From an uncultured Pseudomonadota bacterium (GTDB taxonomy: Bacteria; Myxococcota_A; UBA796; SXON01), in the NCBI GenBank assembly GCA_903885375.1, contig CAISIK010000043.1, positions 1 to 59,429 on the forward strand: a stretch of 59,429 nucleotides of DNA, given 5' to 3'. Of this stretch, positions 41,369 through 51,348 are shown piece by piece (the first letter of the stretch is position 1; every line of letters starts with the position of its first letter). The notes beneath the pieces were generated by a model. It was not told where the DNA came from and did not search any database. It saw only the letters and a program-made list of their open reading frames with translations. The translations under genes were made by a program, and so were the position numbers.

Positions 41369-43006
41369 CCACTTGGAAGGATCATCCCAGGGGAGGTCGA
41401 AGCCTTCGATGAAGAGGGTGCGCATGCTCTTCACGCCGGTGTTGTCGACGTCCCACTGCGTGTCAACGAACACAAACTCTGGTCGATGATCGCCGGTAAG
41501 GTCGGTGGCCGCCATGAGGAGGGGTACGTCGTAGTTGTCGAAACGAAAATGTGGGTATGTGTCGAGGTCGAGCGTGCCCCCGGCGCGGAGCACCGTGGAC
41601 TCCAGCATGTCGAGGCCGATCATGATTTCGGGCACACCGTCGCCATCCATGTCGGCGACCGGCTGGTTCAGCGGCATTCCCGAGAGCTCGTCGGACGTGA
41701 TCCGGGCGTGAACGTCGTCGTTCATCGCGCCGGCCGGGATGCCGCCGGAAATTACCAGCACTTCGTTGTGATCCGACGAGTGGCTGAGCGTTAGGTCGGG
41801 CAACCCATCGCCAGTGAAGTCGGGTTCATCCCCCTGGTCTGCGTACACATGCCAGAACCCCTCGGTGTCCGGAATTTCGTACCAGGCGCGGTGGGCCACG
41901 GCAGCCATGGAGCCTCCGGCGGCCAGGTCGGCGCCCTCGACGATCAGCAGCACCGTCCACAGTCCCTGCTCGTCGTCGGAAGGGTAGCCCTGCGCCACAA
42001 ACTCATCGAGTCCGTCGCCATTGAGGTCGCGGACCAACCAGGTTCCGTTGGTATACGTCTCCGTGTCCCATTCGAGCTGCGTCAGCTCGTCAAATCCGTT
42101 CACCCGCTCCCCCGCGCCGAACGGGCTCATTATCGCCCAACCGGTGGTGAAAGCGTCTTTGTCGTTGAGCAGGACCACAACGTCCTCCCCTGGCTCCTCG
42201 TCAAAGTTGCCGGCACCAAGTACCGCCGTCAACTCCAGCTTGGGCCGATCGAGCCACATCACCTCGGCGACGTCGACGACCAACTCGTCCTCATACGGAA
42301 ATCCCTCCGGACTACCGGGGAACAGGAAAATGGATCCGGTGTACCCCCCGGAGGAGTCGGTGCCTGTCAGGACGTCGTCGTACCCGTCGGCATTGAAGTC
42401 AGCGATGGCCCAGACGCTGACACCTCCGAAATCGGAGGCGGTCATCGCCCAACTTGCCGCCGGGAGTGGCGCCGCCGCCGACCAATCTTCCGGTTGGCGC
42501 CCGAAAAGAATGCCCGAACGAGCGAACCCCTCGTCGTCAATCACCTCGTCGGCGTCGAAGTTGACGTCGCCCATTCCGTCACCATTGACATCGCCGCGCC
42601 GTAATCCGACGGCGCCAGACCCATTGACCGGTCCTTCGAGCGACCACGACCACATCGCCTGCATGTCGCCGCGCTGGCCGCAGCTGCCATCCGGAATGGC
42701 CTCACCATCACAGTCGGCGTCGAGGCCATCGCAGTAATCGGGCGCGCCCGGGTACACGTGCGGCAGCTCATCGTTGCAGTCGCCATCGCGGGGGGCGTAC
42801 CCGTCCCCGTCGCGGTCCACGTCGTCGTCCGGCTCCGCAGAGTCGGCGGTGTCCTCCGGGTCGGCGCTGTCTCCCGTGTCAGCGGTGTCGGTGGCGCCTG
42901 TTTCCGGCGCGCTACCGGTGTCGCCCGAGGCCGATTTGTCGGGTTCGCCCGGGTCGCAGGCGAACAGCGCGAGGAGCGCGGCTACCACGAGAGCTCCCCT
43001 CGCCAT
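41366..43006 (-). CDS. Lipoprotein with Asp/Thr linker, MopE-type motif and FG-GAP/VCBS-like repeats
   Basis: 546 residues. ATG at 43006; signal and lipobox (LLALFAC) are followed by a long Asp/Thr/Ala tether (DTADTGDSADPEDTADSAE). A MopE-type Asp/Cys motif comes next (DRDGDGYAPRDGDC; DGLDADCDGEAIPDG). The rest has recurring Ca-binding-like D-x-[ND]-x-D-G repeats of an FG-GAP/VCBS propeller (RGDVNGDGMGDVNF; ADFNADGYDDVLTG; VRDLNGDGLDEFV; VADMDGDGVPEIMIG). It is a surface lipoprotein, possibly binding a partner or ion. The start overlaps the end of the upstream propeller gene by 25 bases. Less GC-rich than flanks. Confidence 0.87.
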   Translation of the reverse strand: MARGALVVAALLALFACDPGEPDKSASGDTGSAPETGATDTADTGDSADPEDTADSAEPDDDVDRDGDGYAPRDGDCNDELPHVYPGAPDYCDGLDADCDGEAIPDGSCGQRGDMQAMWSWSLEGPVNGSGAVGLRRGDVNGDGMGDVNFDADEVIDDEGFARSGILFGRQPEDWSAAAPLPAASWAMTASDFGGVSVWAIADFNADGYDDVLTGTDSSGGYTGSIFLFPGSPEGFPYEDELVVDVAEVMWLDRPKLELTAVLGAGNFDEEPGEDVVVLLNDKDAFTTGWAIMSPFGAGERVNGFDELTQLEWDTETYTNGTWLVRDLNGDGLDEFVAQGYPSDDEQGLWTVLLIVEGADLAAGGSMAAVAHRAWYEIPDTEGFWHVYADQGDEPDFTGDGLPDLTLSHSSDHNEVLVISGGIPAGAMNDDVHARITSDELSGMPLNQPVADMDGDGVPEIMIGLDMLESTVLRAGGTLDLDTYPHFRFDNYDVPLLMAATDLTGDHRPEFVFVDTQWDVDNTGVKSMRTLFIEGFDLPWDDPSKW

Positions 43007-46000
43007 AGGCCGCCGCCGTCGATACCCACCACGAGGTAGGCGCCCTTGGCGTCGGCCGAGTCGTCGTGTACGTCGAGGACGGACCACACCCCGGCGTTGG
43101 CCATGAGATGGGGCGGCCGGTCGTTCATCGTCGTGAGCTGGACACCGCCGATTACGTTTCCGCGCACCAGGACGGGGATGGGCTCGGCGCATGCCGTGGC
43201 GAAGCTGCCGGCGTACTCGCGCACGTCGTTGCACTCGGCGAAGGTGGTGGCGTCGAGCTCCGGCAGGATCACCCAGAGATCGGCCACGTTGGGGTGCGGC
43301 ACGGGCACGAGCGGGCTCAGGGTGGTGAGGCGGGGGTCGATCACGCGCCGGACCTCGAGCGTGTTCACGTCGAGCAGGCAGGCGCCGCCGTACAGCCCCG
43401 CGAAGTCCGTGTAGGGTGCGCCACCGAAGTTTCGGTCGTAGTTGCCGGTGATCATCACCTCCGGCGACCACGGCGCGAGCGCCGCGCCCTGCAGGTTCAC
43501 CCAGGACACCCCGCAGGCGCTCGTGCCGGTGGCGGCGGTCATGTTCACCTGCGGGAGCGGAATCCAGTCCCAGGAAACGGTGGGCGTGGTGCCGAGGTCG
43601 TCGACGATCACCCTCGCCAGGGCGCACGACTCACTCTCTGCACCGGTTGTGACGGAGACCAGCAGCTCCATCGCGCCGTCGGCACCATCCCAGGGCGTCA
43701 GCGAGTCGTCGTTGGGGATGGCTCGCAAGTCGAGCGTGCCGCCGTTGAACACCGTGTATTCGTCGCACAGCCCGTCGCCGCCGTCGTAGTCCAGCATTTG
43801 CCAGGAGCTCCCGCCATTCACGGTGAGGAGCAGGCCGCCGTTGGTGCTCCCGCCATCCTCGTCGGGCCGGAGCCAAACCACCGCGAGGTCCTCATCGAGC
43901 GCGCGGATGGCGTTCGGGATGCCGATCACCTCGGTGAGCGTGCTCTGCTGCGAGAACAGGTCCGTGCCCGACGAGAATGTGTGGGCGGGGCGGATTTGGT
44001 CGAACGAGTTCGGGTCGGGGAAGGGGGTGGCCACATGCGAGGTGAGCCGGTCCAGACAGGCGCGTTCGCCGTAATCGCCGGCCCCGTCCGTGGTCACGGT
44101 GCCGCTGCCGGCCAACGAAAACGCGGGATCGCCGTACTGATCCAAGAACCCGGCCCCCGCGTACTCCCAGGTAGCCCCGTTGTCGAGCGTGCGCACCACA
44201 CCGATGGCGTGGTTGGGCCCCTCGGCGGCCTGATCGCGCAGCGTGGCCCAGATTGCCGGGTGGTGTGCTTCGCCCAGGAGCCCGGTGTCCCGCATCGGCA
44301 CCGCGTGGATGCTCTGTGAGCTCGTTCGGTACCCCGCCCACAGGCAATCGATCTCGGCGGCCGCCGGGTCCGCCGCCGTACCCGGCACCGTGGCGTCGAA
44401 GTGGGAGATGCCGAGGTCGCCGTGCGCGCCCCAGATGTGGCCGTCGGGGGCCATCGTGACGTCCTTCGTGCTGGCGCCCTGGGGCGTGAGCTCGGTGACG
44501 GTGTTCACCCCAGGCAGGAACACGAATTCAACGTCGCCCTCCGCGTCTGCCTTGGTGTCGGTGGGGTTGAAGGTGACCTCGTCCACCTCGTTGTCCGTCC
44601 AGCCGGCGGTGAGGTCGAACATCAGCCAACCATGGTTTCCGTTGTATCCGGCGGCGACGTCCACCTCTCCCCAGGCGAAGTCGGTGGAGTACAACCACTC
44701 GAAGTCGGGCACGGCGCCCGGCGCGCTGCGCGCGGGAAACACGTTGGGCCGCACGTTCACCTCCGCCTCCAGCCACGCCCCCTGCATGTCCATGTCGGAG
44801 GTGAGTCGTGCGGTCTCGTAGGGGTCGGCTTCGTCGTACGGCTCGAGCGCGATCCCGTTGGGACTCGCGTTGAGCGGCTCGAACACGGGGGCGCCCGCCG
44901 GGTCGAAGAGCTCATCGGCGAGCACCCGGTACGCGCGATCCCAGCTGTATCGGGTGCTGGGGCCGATGGGCGTGTTGAGGAACAGGTAGGCCACGTCCGG
45001 GTCGAAGCTGATGCCCGTGAGTCCGATGCCCTGGGCAATGTCCGCGAGGTCCAGCCCGGTGACGATGTCCTCCTCGATGGCCACGGAAATCCCGGCGCCG
45101 GAGTCGTCGAGATAGAGCGCGCCCAAGGCGCCGCTGGCGAACGTACAATCCGTGTTGGCGGTGGTGGGCCGACCGCCAGCGTCCACCAGCAACACGCCCG
45201 CCTCGGTAGTGACCCCTGCCACCTCCTGCAACCATCGATGGCGCTCGAGGTCGCGGATGTCCGGTGCGCCGTCGCCGTAGTTGACCATCTGGCAGACCGC
45301 GGGTGCGCCGCCACAGGTGGAGCCGCCCACCGGGAGCTCGCAGACGTACAGGCTCGGTTCCCCGTCGAGCCGGGCCCGGTAGCCCACCACCAGCGCCGGC
45401 GTGCCGTTGGGTAGCGCATCCACCCTGAGCAGCGCGCCGACCTGGTCCTGAGGGAGGGTGTCCCCGGTGTGCGGCAGCGCGCAGGAGTCGAGACCATCCC
45501 AGATGGAGACGCCGCGGTTGTGGACGTCGGCGTTGGCGATGTACAGGGTGTCGCCGCTCGTGGGTTCGATGGAGTGGGCTTCGAGCAGGTGGCCGCCCGC
45601 CTGGTAGGCGTTGGTGGGCGTGCAGTGCCACTCGCGCGGATCGCCCGCCACGTCGTCGTCGTTGGTGGCGTCGGCCCACAACTGCCCAGGCGCCTGCTTC
45701 TCGGAGGAGGCCAACAGAGTCCAACTGTCGCCCTCGCTCGTCGTCACCCACAGGCCGCCGCGGGTCTTCCCGTTGAGGTCGCCCATGAGCGCGTAGACCT
45801 CGCCCGAGCCATCCTGCATGGGCAGGAGGTCGCTCACGCCGAGCACGCCGCCCATGACGAGGCTGTCGGCCCCGTTACCGTTGGCGATCTCCCACACCGC
45901 GCCGTCGTACCGCCACACCCCGCTCACGTCGTCGCCAAAATAGAGGGTGCCGAGATGGTCGTCACGAATGACGGCCGTGGAGTGCGCGCCGGCCGGCAGG

Positions 46001-46419
46001 CGGGTGTCCTTCCAGGTGACGTGCAGGTCCTGGGGGGGCGGGAACTCGATCTCCGCGTCCTGAAAGGTGAGCCAGTCCACGGTCATGCTGCTGAGCGCGC
46101 CGCAGGCCAGGCGCACAGCCCGAAGGGACTCCGGGGGCGCGAACGTGCTCGTAAAGTCGCACTGGTGGACGACGCTGCCGGAGATCGGCATGGCATGCCA
46201 GGCGGCCGGGCCGCCCGGCTCCGAGGTGCGCACCTCGAAAGTGCAGTTGGGGCCGGATTGCGCGCTCACGTCCACGGTGACCACCGTGCCCGTTGCGAGC
46301 GGCGAGTTGATGCCCGAACGGGTCACCGATGAGCTGCTCCCTATCTGGACCGCGTCGGGCGTCACTGCAACGCCCGGTCCGGCAGGCAGCCACGCCGGCG
46401 CGAAGAAGTTCGCCGCCAT
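42982..46419 (-). CDS. Large secreted beta-propeller-like protein, main part (5' end frameshifted)
   Basis: 1145 residues in this frame; the listed ATG is internal. The sequence is rich in Trp, Asp and Gly and repeats sentence-like blades (GGLWVTTSEGDSWTLL; VVRTLDNGATWEYAGAGF; LLTVNGGSSWQMLDYDGG), like BNR/sialidase or sortilin-type propellers. It ends GGGLWRGELSW. The true N-terminus is in the ORF at 46362-46631, one base out of frame. It overlaps the FG-GAP-type lipoprotein gene by 25 bases, so both are probably expressed together. Function: probably surface adhesion or glycan recognition, by inference only. Confidence 0.75.
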   Translation of the reverse strand: MAANFFAPAWLPAGPGVAVTPDAVQIGSSSSVTRSGINSPLATGTVVTVDVSAQSGPNCTFEVRTSEPGGPAAWHAMPISGSVVHQCDFTSTFAPPESLRAVRLACGALSSMTVDWLTFQDAEIEFPPPQDLHVTWKDTRLPAGAHSTAVIRDDHLGTLYFGDDVSGVWRYDGAVWEIANGNGADSLVMGGVLGVSDLLPMQDGSGEVYALMGDLNGKTRGGLWVTTSEGDSWTLLASSEKQAPGQLWADATNDDDVAGDPREWHCTPTNAYQAGGHLLEAHSIEPTSGDTLYIANADVHNRGVSIWDGLDSCALPHTGDTLPQDQVGALLRVDALPNGTPALVVGYRARLDGEPSLYVCELPVGGSTCGGAPAVCQMVNYGDGAPDIRDLERHRWLQEVAGVTTEAGVLLVDAGGRPTTANTDCTFASGALGALYLDDSGAGISVAIEEDIVTGLDLADIAQGIGLTGISFDPDVAYLFLNTPIGPSTRYSWDRAYRVLADELFDPAGAPVFEPLNASPNGIALEPYDEADPYETARLTSDMDMQGAWLEAEVNVRPNVFPARSAPGAVPDFEWLYSTDFAWGEVDVAAGYNGNHGWLMFDLTAGWTDNEVDEVTFNPTDTKADAEGDVEFVFLPGVNTVTELTPQGASTKDVTMAPDGHIWGAHGDLGISHFDATVPGTAADPAAAEIDCLWAGYRTSSQSIHAVPMRDTGLLGEAHHPAIWATLRDQAAEGPNHAIGVVRTLDNGATWEYAGAGFLDQYGDPAFSLAGSGTVTTDGAGDYGERACLDRLTSHVATPFPDPNSFDQIRPAHTFSSGTDLFSQQSTLTEVIGIPNAIRALDEDLAVVWLRPDEDGGSTNGGLLLTVNGGSSWQMLDYDGGDGLCDEYTVFNGGTLDLRAIPNDDSLTPWDGADGAMELLVSVTTGAESESCALARVIVDDLGTTPTVSWDWIPLPQVNMTAATGTSACGVSWVNLQGAALAPWSPEVMITGNYDRNFGGAPYTDFAGLYGGACLLDVNTLEVRRVIDPRLTTLSPLVPVPHPNVADLWVILPELDATTFAECNDVREYAGSFATACAEPIPVLVRGNVIGGVQLTTMNDRPPHLMANAGVWSVLDVHDDSADAKGAYLVVGIDGGGLWRGELSW

Positions 46420-46687
46420 GAACCCATTAGCGGGGCGGTGCGGCCGTTGCAGTTGTCGTCGTGGTCGGTGTTGTCGTACTCCAATTCGGCCGGGTTTATC
46501 GTGCCGTCGGTGTCATCGCAGTCGGCCACCGCCGGGCAGCCCAGCATCCCGGGCAAGGGCGCATAGCCATCAAAGTCAGCGTCGCTGAGACAAACGGCCG
46601 ACGCTCGGGGGCTGAACAGGGCGAGCGCCATGAGGAAGGTCAGACGACCGAGGCAGAATACCGTTTGTTGGGGGGGGGCGTGCTCAT
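46362..46687 (-). CDS. N-terminal part of the propeller protein: signal peptide and MopE-type motif
   Basis: In frame from the ATG at 46631 this encodes MALALFSPRASAVC and a MopE-type motif (LSDADFDGYAPLPG; CPAVADCDDTDGTINPAE; DNTDHDDNCNG), then runs out of frame with the large gene. Adding one C in the short run at about 46428 joins it to NGFMAANFFAPAW. Upstream, an ATG at 46687 with AAGGAG before it starts M-S-T-P-P-P; adding one C to the C9 run (46670-46678) joins that start to a fuller signal peptide (CLGRLTFLMALALFSPRASA). Both fixes are one-base gains in C runs, so an assembly error is a simple explanation. Confidence 0.6.
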
Positions 46688-46761
46688 CTGTTCAGCTCCT
46701 TCGGGATGGTGGGGGCGAGGCATGGTAAGCATACACCATCTCCACGGTCACGCCGGCCGCG

Positions 46762-48039
46762 CTACCGCGCCCCCGCCACCTCCGGCGCCCGCGCGCCGGC
46801 CCCGACGGCGCCCTCGCGCTGCCGCGCTGCAGCAAGCAGCAACGCCGCCGCGATGCAGCATGCGGCGGGACACACCAGCAGCGCCACGCCCACGCGGGTG
46901 GGGTCGGCGCCCGAGCCCGCCTGCTCGGCGAGCCACCCGAGCGCGGGGGGCCCGAGGCCGTAGCCGATGGCGTTGACGCCGAGGAAGTAGAGCCCCACGG
47001 CGAAGCCGCGCTGGTTCGGCGCGACGAGCTCGGAGAGGTCGGCCGCGGCCGGGCCGAGCCAGGCGAGGGCGACGGCGAGCAGCGGCAGCAGGCAGGCGAT
47101 CGCCAGGGGGAACGACGGCGCGAACAGGAGGCCGAGCCAGAGCGGGGCCGCCGCAGCGGCCGCGGCGGCTCCGAAGCGCAGTCGCCCGCCCGGGGTGCGG
47201 GCCCGCCAGGCGTCGGCGGCGCGGCCGCCGAAGGCTGCCGCCGCGCCGCCGCCGAGCAGGGTGCAGAGGCCGAGGGTGGTGCCGACCTCGGCGAGGGTGA
47301 GGTGGAAGCGGGCGCCGAGCAGCGCGGGCATCCACATGCTGACGGCGTTGGCCGCGAGCGCGAAGCAGGCGTAGCCGGCGGTGTGCAGACGGAGCACGGG
47401 GTTGTTCACGATGGCGCGCCACCCGCCATGCTGCGGAGCAGCATGGGCCGCGGGGGGCGAGGGGAAGGCCCCGCGAGCGGGCTCCCGCACCGCGAGGAGG
47501 AGCACGAGGGCCAGCAGCACGCCGGGAAAGCCGAGCGCGAAGAAGGCGCCGCGCCAGCCCCAGGCCTGACCGATCGCGCCGCCGCCGAACATCGCCAGCG
47601 CAGCGCCGAGCGGCACCCCGGCCGCGTAGATCGCGTTGGCGTTCGCGCGACGCTCGGCGGGGAACGAGTCCGCGAGGAGCGAAATCGCGGCGGGGCCGAG
47701 GGTGGCCTCGCCAACGCCTACCAGCACGCGGCAGAGGAAGAGGCCGGCGAAGTCGTCCATGAACCCGGTGAGGCCGGAGGCCACGCTCCAGAGCGTGAGG
47801 CCGGCTGCGATCATGTGCACGCGGTTCACCCGGTCGGCGAGGCGGCCGAAGGGCACGCCGAGCAGCGTGTAGAACAGCACGAAGCTGGTGCTGCCGAGGA
47901 GCGCGAGCTGCACCTCACCGAGGCCGAGCTCCGCCTTGATCGGGGTGAACAGGATGTAGATCAACGTCCGGTCGAGGAAGTTGAACGTGTAGGCGAGCGT
48001 GAGCAGCGCGAGGGTGCGGCGGGCAGCGGGCGAGGACAT
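46762..48039 (-). CDS. Major facilitator superfamily transporter
   Basis: 425 residues, about twelve membrane spans. The family loop 2-3 motif is GVPFGRLADRVNR, and a helix 1-2 opening is ALLTLAYTFNFLDRTLIYIL; the second half repeats the fold (AAAAFGGRAADAWRARTPGG). The RTLIYIL/FTPIKAELGL start resembles the spinster/sugar-phosphate-like drug and lipid group, but the substrate is unknown. I chose the ATG at 48039 over an upstream one that lies within the operator region. A truncated copy of its 3' end is at 40949-41186. Two palindromes sit 33-70 bases upstream. Confidence 0.88.
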   Translation of the reverse strand: MSSPAARRTLALLTLAYTFNFLDRTLIYILFTPIKAELGLGEVQLALLGSTSFVLFYTLLGVPFGRLADRVNRVHMIAAGLTLWSVASGLTGFMDDFAGLFLCRVLVGVGEATLGPAAISLLADSFPAERRANANAIYAAGVPLGAALAMFGGGAIGQAWGWRGAFFALGFPGVLLALVLLLAVREPARGAFPSPPAAHAAPQHGGWRAIVNNPVLRLHTAGYACFALAANAVSMWMPALLGARFHLTLAEVGTTLGLCTLLGGGAAAAFGGRAADAWRARTPGGRLRFGAAAAAAAAPLWLGLLFAPSFPLAIACLLPLLAVALAWLGPAAADLSELVAPNQRGFAVGLYFLGVNAIGYGLGPPALGWLAEQAGSGADPTRVGVALLVCPAACCIAAALLLAAARQREGAVGAGARAPEVAGAR

Positions 48040-48071
48040 GGGCGCTCCGGAACGCGCCGCCCTAACGCACA

Positions 48072-48109
48072 TGCTGCGATGCGGCAAGCGATCGTGCTGC
48101 GATACAGCA
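48072..48109. promoter_or_regulatory. Tandem palindromic operator upstream of the MFS gene
   Basis: Two copies of a 15-base palindrome, TGCTGCGATGCGGCA (48072-48086, one mismatch) and TGCTGCGATACAGCA (48095-48109, perfect TGCTG-N5-CAGCA), with centres 23 bases apart. They lie 33 to 70 bases before the transporter ATG, where a repressor would block transcription. A third perfect TGCTG-N5-CAGCA lies in the coding sequence at 47429-47443. No regulator gene is adjacent, so the cognate protein is unknown. Confidence 0.6.
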
Positions 48110-48186
48110 ATCGCTCGGGCGCCGCGATTCGGGGCGAAGGGGCCCGCCGAGCTTTGGGTCGCGCCGAATCGCCCCGTGTCCCCTGA

Positions 48187-48903
48187 TCAGAAGCTGTAGG
48201 GGACCGAGTACCCGCCCAACCCCACGATGATGGTGCCGCCCGCGCCGTAGCTCTCCTCGTAGGCGCGTTGCAGCGGCAGGAGGTCCACGATGACCTCCTC
48301 CATGATCCACGCGTCGCAGGGGTCGGGCTCGTCGACCTCGTGGAGGAGCTCGAGGTGGGCCTGCACGGGCGCCGACTCGAGGAAGGACTGGTCGGGCCAG
48401 CAGGTGGTGAACCAGTGGGTCGAACAGCCGCCGCCGTAGCCCACGAGCACGGAGAGGCTGTCGCCGTCGAGGGTCACGCTGTCGATCGTGGTGGCCTGGC
48501 CCTCGTCGGCTTCGCAGGCCGGGTAGGCGACGGGGTCGGTGACGTAGTTCCAGGTGCAGACGAGGTCCACGCAGTCGTAGCCGTCGGCCTCGGGGCAACT
48601 GCAATCCGACGCGGTGCCGAGCTCGCACCCGGCGGTCGTGCCCTCGGCGAGCAGCGCCTGGAAGGCGGTGGGGTCGGCGTCAAGCCGCGCGACCCAGTCC
48701 TGGGTGCACCCGCAGCTCGTGCCGGTGAGCACCTGCCCGCATTCGGCGGCTTCGGTGCAGGAGCGGATGGCCGTCGTCTCGGCCGCGAACTCGGCCTCGA
48801 TGTCGACACACGTGCGATCCTGGCCGGCCGTGTCGGTGTCGGCGGAGTCGGGGCCACCCACGCACGCGACGAGGAGGATGAGCGTCATGGCGGTTGGTTT
48901 CAT
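48187..48903 (-). CDS. Cys-rich hypothetical lipoprotein
   Basis: 238 residues; the ATG at 48903 gives MKPTAMTLILLVAC with a lipobox, then an Asp/Thr tether (DSADTDTAGQD). The body has many Cys (DIEAEFAAETTAIRSC; ECGQVLTGTSCGCTQDWV; DCSCPEADGYDCVDLVC), probably in disulfides, and a C-terminal beta part ending VGLGGYSVPYSF. No family recognised. It is probably exposed at the cell surface. The gene ends between two divergently placed units; the next minus-strand gene (arsS) ends 37 bases beyond its start. Confidence 0.72.
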   Translation of the reverse strand: MKPTAMTLILLVACVGGPDSADTDTAGQDRTCVDIEAEFAAETTAIRSCTEAAECGQVLTGTSCGCTQDWVARLDADPTAFQALLAEGTTAGCELGTASDCSCPEADGYDCVDLVCTWNYVTDPVAYPACEADEGQATTIDSVTLDGDSLSVLVGYGGGCSTHWFTTCWPDQSFLESAPVQAHLELLHEVDEPDPCDAWIMEEVIVDLLPLQRAYEESYGAGGTIIVGLGGYSVPYSF

Positions 48904-48940
48904 GACCCACGTTACCCGCAAGTGGCGTGCCACCGCGCGC

Positions 48941-49911
<971 letters not shown>

Positions 49912-49915
<4 letters not shown>

Positions 49916-50244
49916 ATCCCCGCCTTCTTGGCCGACTCGCGCATCTGCATGCCGTGCACGAGCGAGGCGCCGCCGCGAATGGCCACCGCCACGTGCAGCG
50001 CCTCCGTCATCTGTTCGAGGTCGGAGCCCTTGGCAAGCGACTCCGCCGTGTAGGCCTCGATGCAGTAGGGGCACTGCACCGTGTGGGCCACTGCGAGCGC
50101 GATGAGGCACTTCTCGCGCTCGGTGAGCGCGCCCTCGGCGAAAACGGCGTTGTAGTAGTCGAAGAACTTCTTCCCGAGGGCCGGCGAGGCCTCGCTCACG
50201 GAGCCGAACTGCTGCAGGTGTTCGTGCTTGTAGTACTCGGACAT
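49912..50244 (-). CDS. Arsenosugar-associated AhpD-like (CMD family) peroxidase-like protein
   Basis: 110 residues. A carboxymuconolactone decarboxylase/AhpD-type fold with the CxxC pair in HTVQCPYCIEAYT and a following His-bearing helix (EALHVAVAIRGGASLVHGMQ). This subgroup is regularly encoded next to arsS and is called arsenosugar biosynthesis-associated peroxidase-like. Its role may be thiol redox chemistry on arsenic intermediates; that is inferred. The ATG at 50244 gives the expected MSEYY start, and the stop overlaps arsS by 4 bases. Confidence 0.88.
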
Positions 50245-50290
50245 GGGGGCTCCCGGCCGGTGGTCCTATCGGGCCGGAACCCCCGATGCG

Positions 50291-50722
50291 TCAGCGAATG
50301 CCGCGCGCCATCGCCGCGGCGATGAACGGGAGCAGCACCACGAGCCCCGTCTCGATCGCGCTCAGGCGGGCGAAGTGCGCCATGAGGCGGGGATCGCCGG
50401 CCGTCGCGGGACGGACGCGCCAGCGGATGAGCGTGACCATGGGCCACATCTCCAGGATCGAGGCCAGCGCGTACACCGCCATCTTCAGCTGGAACGCAGG
50501 CGAATGCAGGTACCAGTCGCTCCCCTTCTCGAGCCCCCCGAAGGCGCGCGCGAGGCCGCTCCCGATCCACAGGAGCGCGGCAAGCCCCCACCAGTTGTCG
50601 GCCGTGAGGGCCGCCGGAAGGTCGCCGCGGGCGAAGGCGCGCCAGCGGGCGTAGATGGCGGGGAGGCCCACGCCGAGCGCGAGCACGTGCACGGCCGAGG
50701 CGACGGCCGAGAGGTAGACCAC
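50291..50722 (-). CDS. DUF2214 family membrane protein
   Basis: 143 residues with four predicted spans (AVASAVHVLALGVGLPAIYA; WWGLAALLWIGSGLARAFGG; AFQLKMAVYALASILEMWPM; TGLVVLLPFIAAAMARG). The conserved His in the first span and the LLWxGSGLxRAFGGLEKG segment match DUF2214. Function is unknown. The GTG at 50722 is 1 base before the stop of the next membrane gene on the same strand, so the two are co-transcribed. Confidence 0.78.
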   Translation of the reverse strand: MVYLSAVASAVHVLALGVGLPAIYARWRAFARGDLPAALTADNWWGLAALLWIGSGLARAFGGLEKGSDWYLHSPAFQLKMAVYALASILEMWPMVTLIRWRVRPATAGDPRLMAHFARLSAIETGLVVLLPFIAAAMARGIR

Positions 50723-50723
50723 G

Positions 50724-51323
50724 CTACTCGGCCGGCATGAAGGTGCCGATGAAGGCGAGGATCAGGATGGGCGTGCCGATGCACATCGCGAGGATGTTGC
50801 CGGCGCCGAAGCGACCGTTGAGATCGGCCGCCGCGTCGGCCTCCCGGAGCTGGGCGTTGATCTCGTTCTGCACGGGCACGATGAGGAAGGGGGCGATCAG
50901 GCCGACGAGTCCGAGCGGACCGAGGTCCACCCGACCGGCGACGCGATCGAGCACCTGCACCACGATGAAGCCGGCCGCAAGCGGACCGGCCGCGAGCGAG
51001 GCGCCACGCATGCCGCCGGCGGCGCGGACCTCCTCGAACAGGCGCGTCACGAAGAAGATGCTGAACAGGGCCCGGGCCCACGGCATGCTGTCGTCGCCCC
51101 GCCGCTCCTTGAGCTTCGACCACTGGCTGTAGTGCCAGTAGAGCAGGTACACGTTCAAGGTGCACATCGAGAGCACCACCAGCTTGAGCGGGGTGACCGC
51201 GTACCAGTCCGGCTTGATGTCGGAGGGCGCGTGGAGGGCGCCCACCGGGGCGGCGTAAGGATTGTCGACGAGCGGCAAGGGGAACCCCGGGTTGGCCGAG
51301 AGGGTACGCCCCCGCGGCCACAT
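50724..51323 (-). CDS. Hypothetical membrane protein (DUF4234-like layout)
   Basis: 199 residues. After a Pro-rich cytoplasmic start (DNPYAAPVGALHAPSDIKPD) come about four spans (LKLVVLSMCTLNVYLLYWHY; an aromatic second span, GLIAPFLIVPVQNEINAQ and ILAMCIGTPILILAFIG). The CTLNVYLLYWHYSQW pattern resembles DUF4234-type proteins, which is only a weak family call. It is co-transcribed with the DUF2214 gene. The start at 51323 is uncertain; an internal ATG would remove the Pro-rich part. Confidence 0.65.
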   Translation of the reverse strand: MWPRGRTLSANPGFPLPLVDNPYAAPVGALHAPSDIKPDWYAVTPLKLVVLSMCTLNVYLLYWHYSQWSKLKERRGDDSMPWARALFSIFFVTRLFEEVRAAGGMRGASLAAGPLAAGFIVVQVLDRVAGRVDLGPLGLVGLIAPFLIVPVQNEINAQLREADAAADLNGRFGAGNILAMCIGTPILILAFIGTFMPAE

Positions 51324-51348
51324 CGCGCAAGTGCGGGGCAGGTCCCCG

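Noticed and set aside
41369..41794. Continuation of the rtcR-like fragment as a real gene
   Set aside because: Similarity to RtcR ends at 41368; beyond this the frame is antisense to the FG-GAP-type lipoprotein gene.
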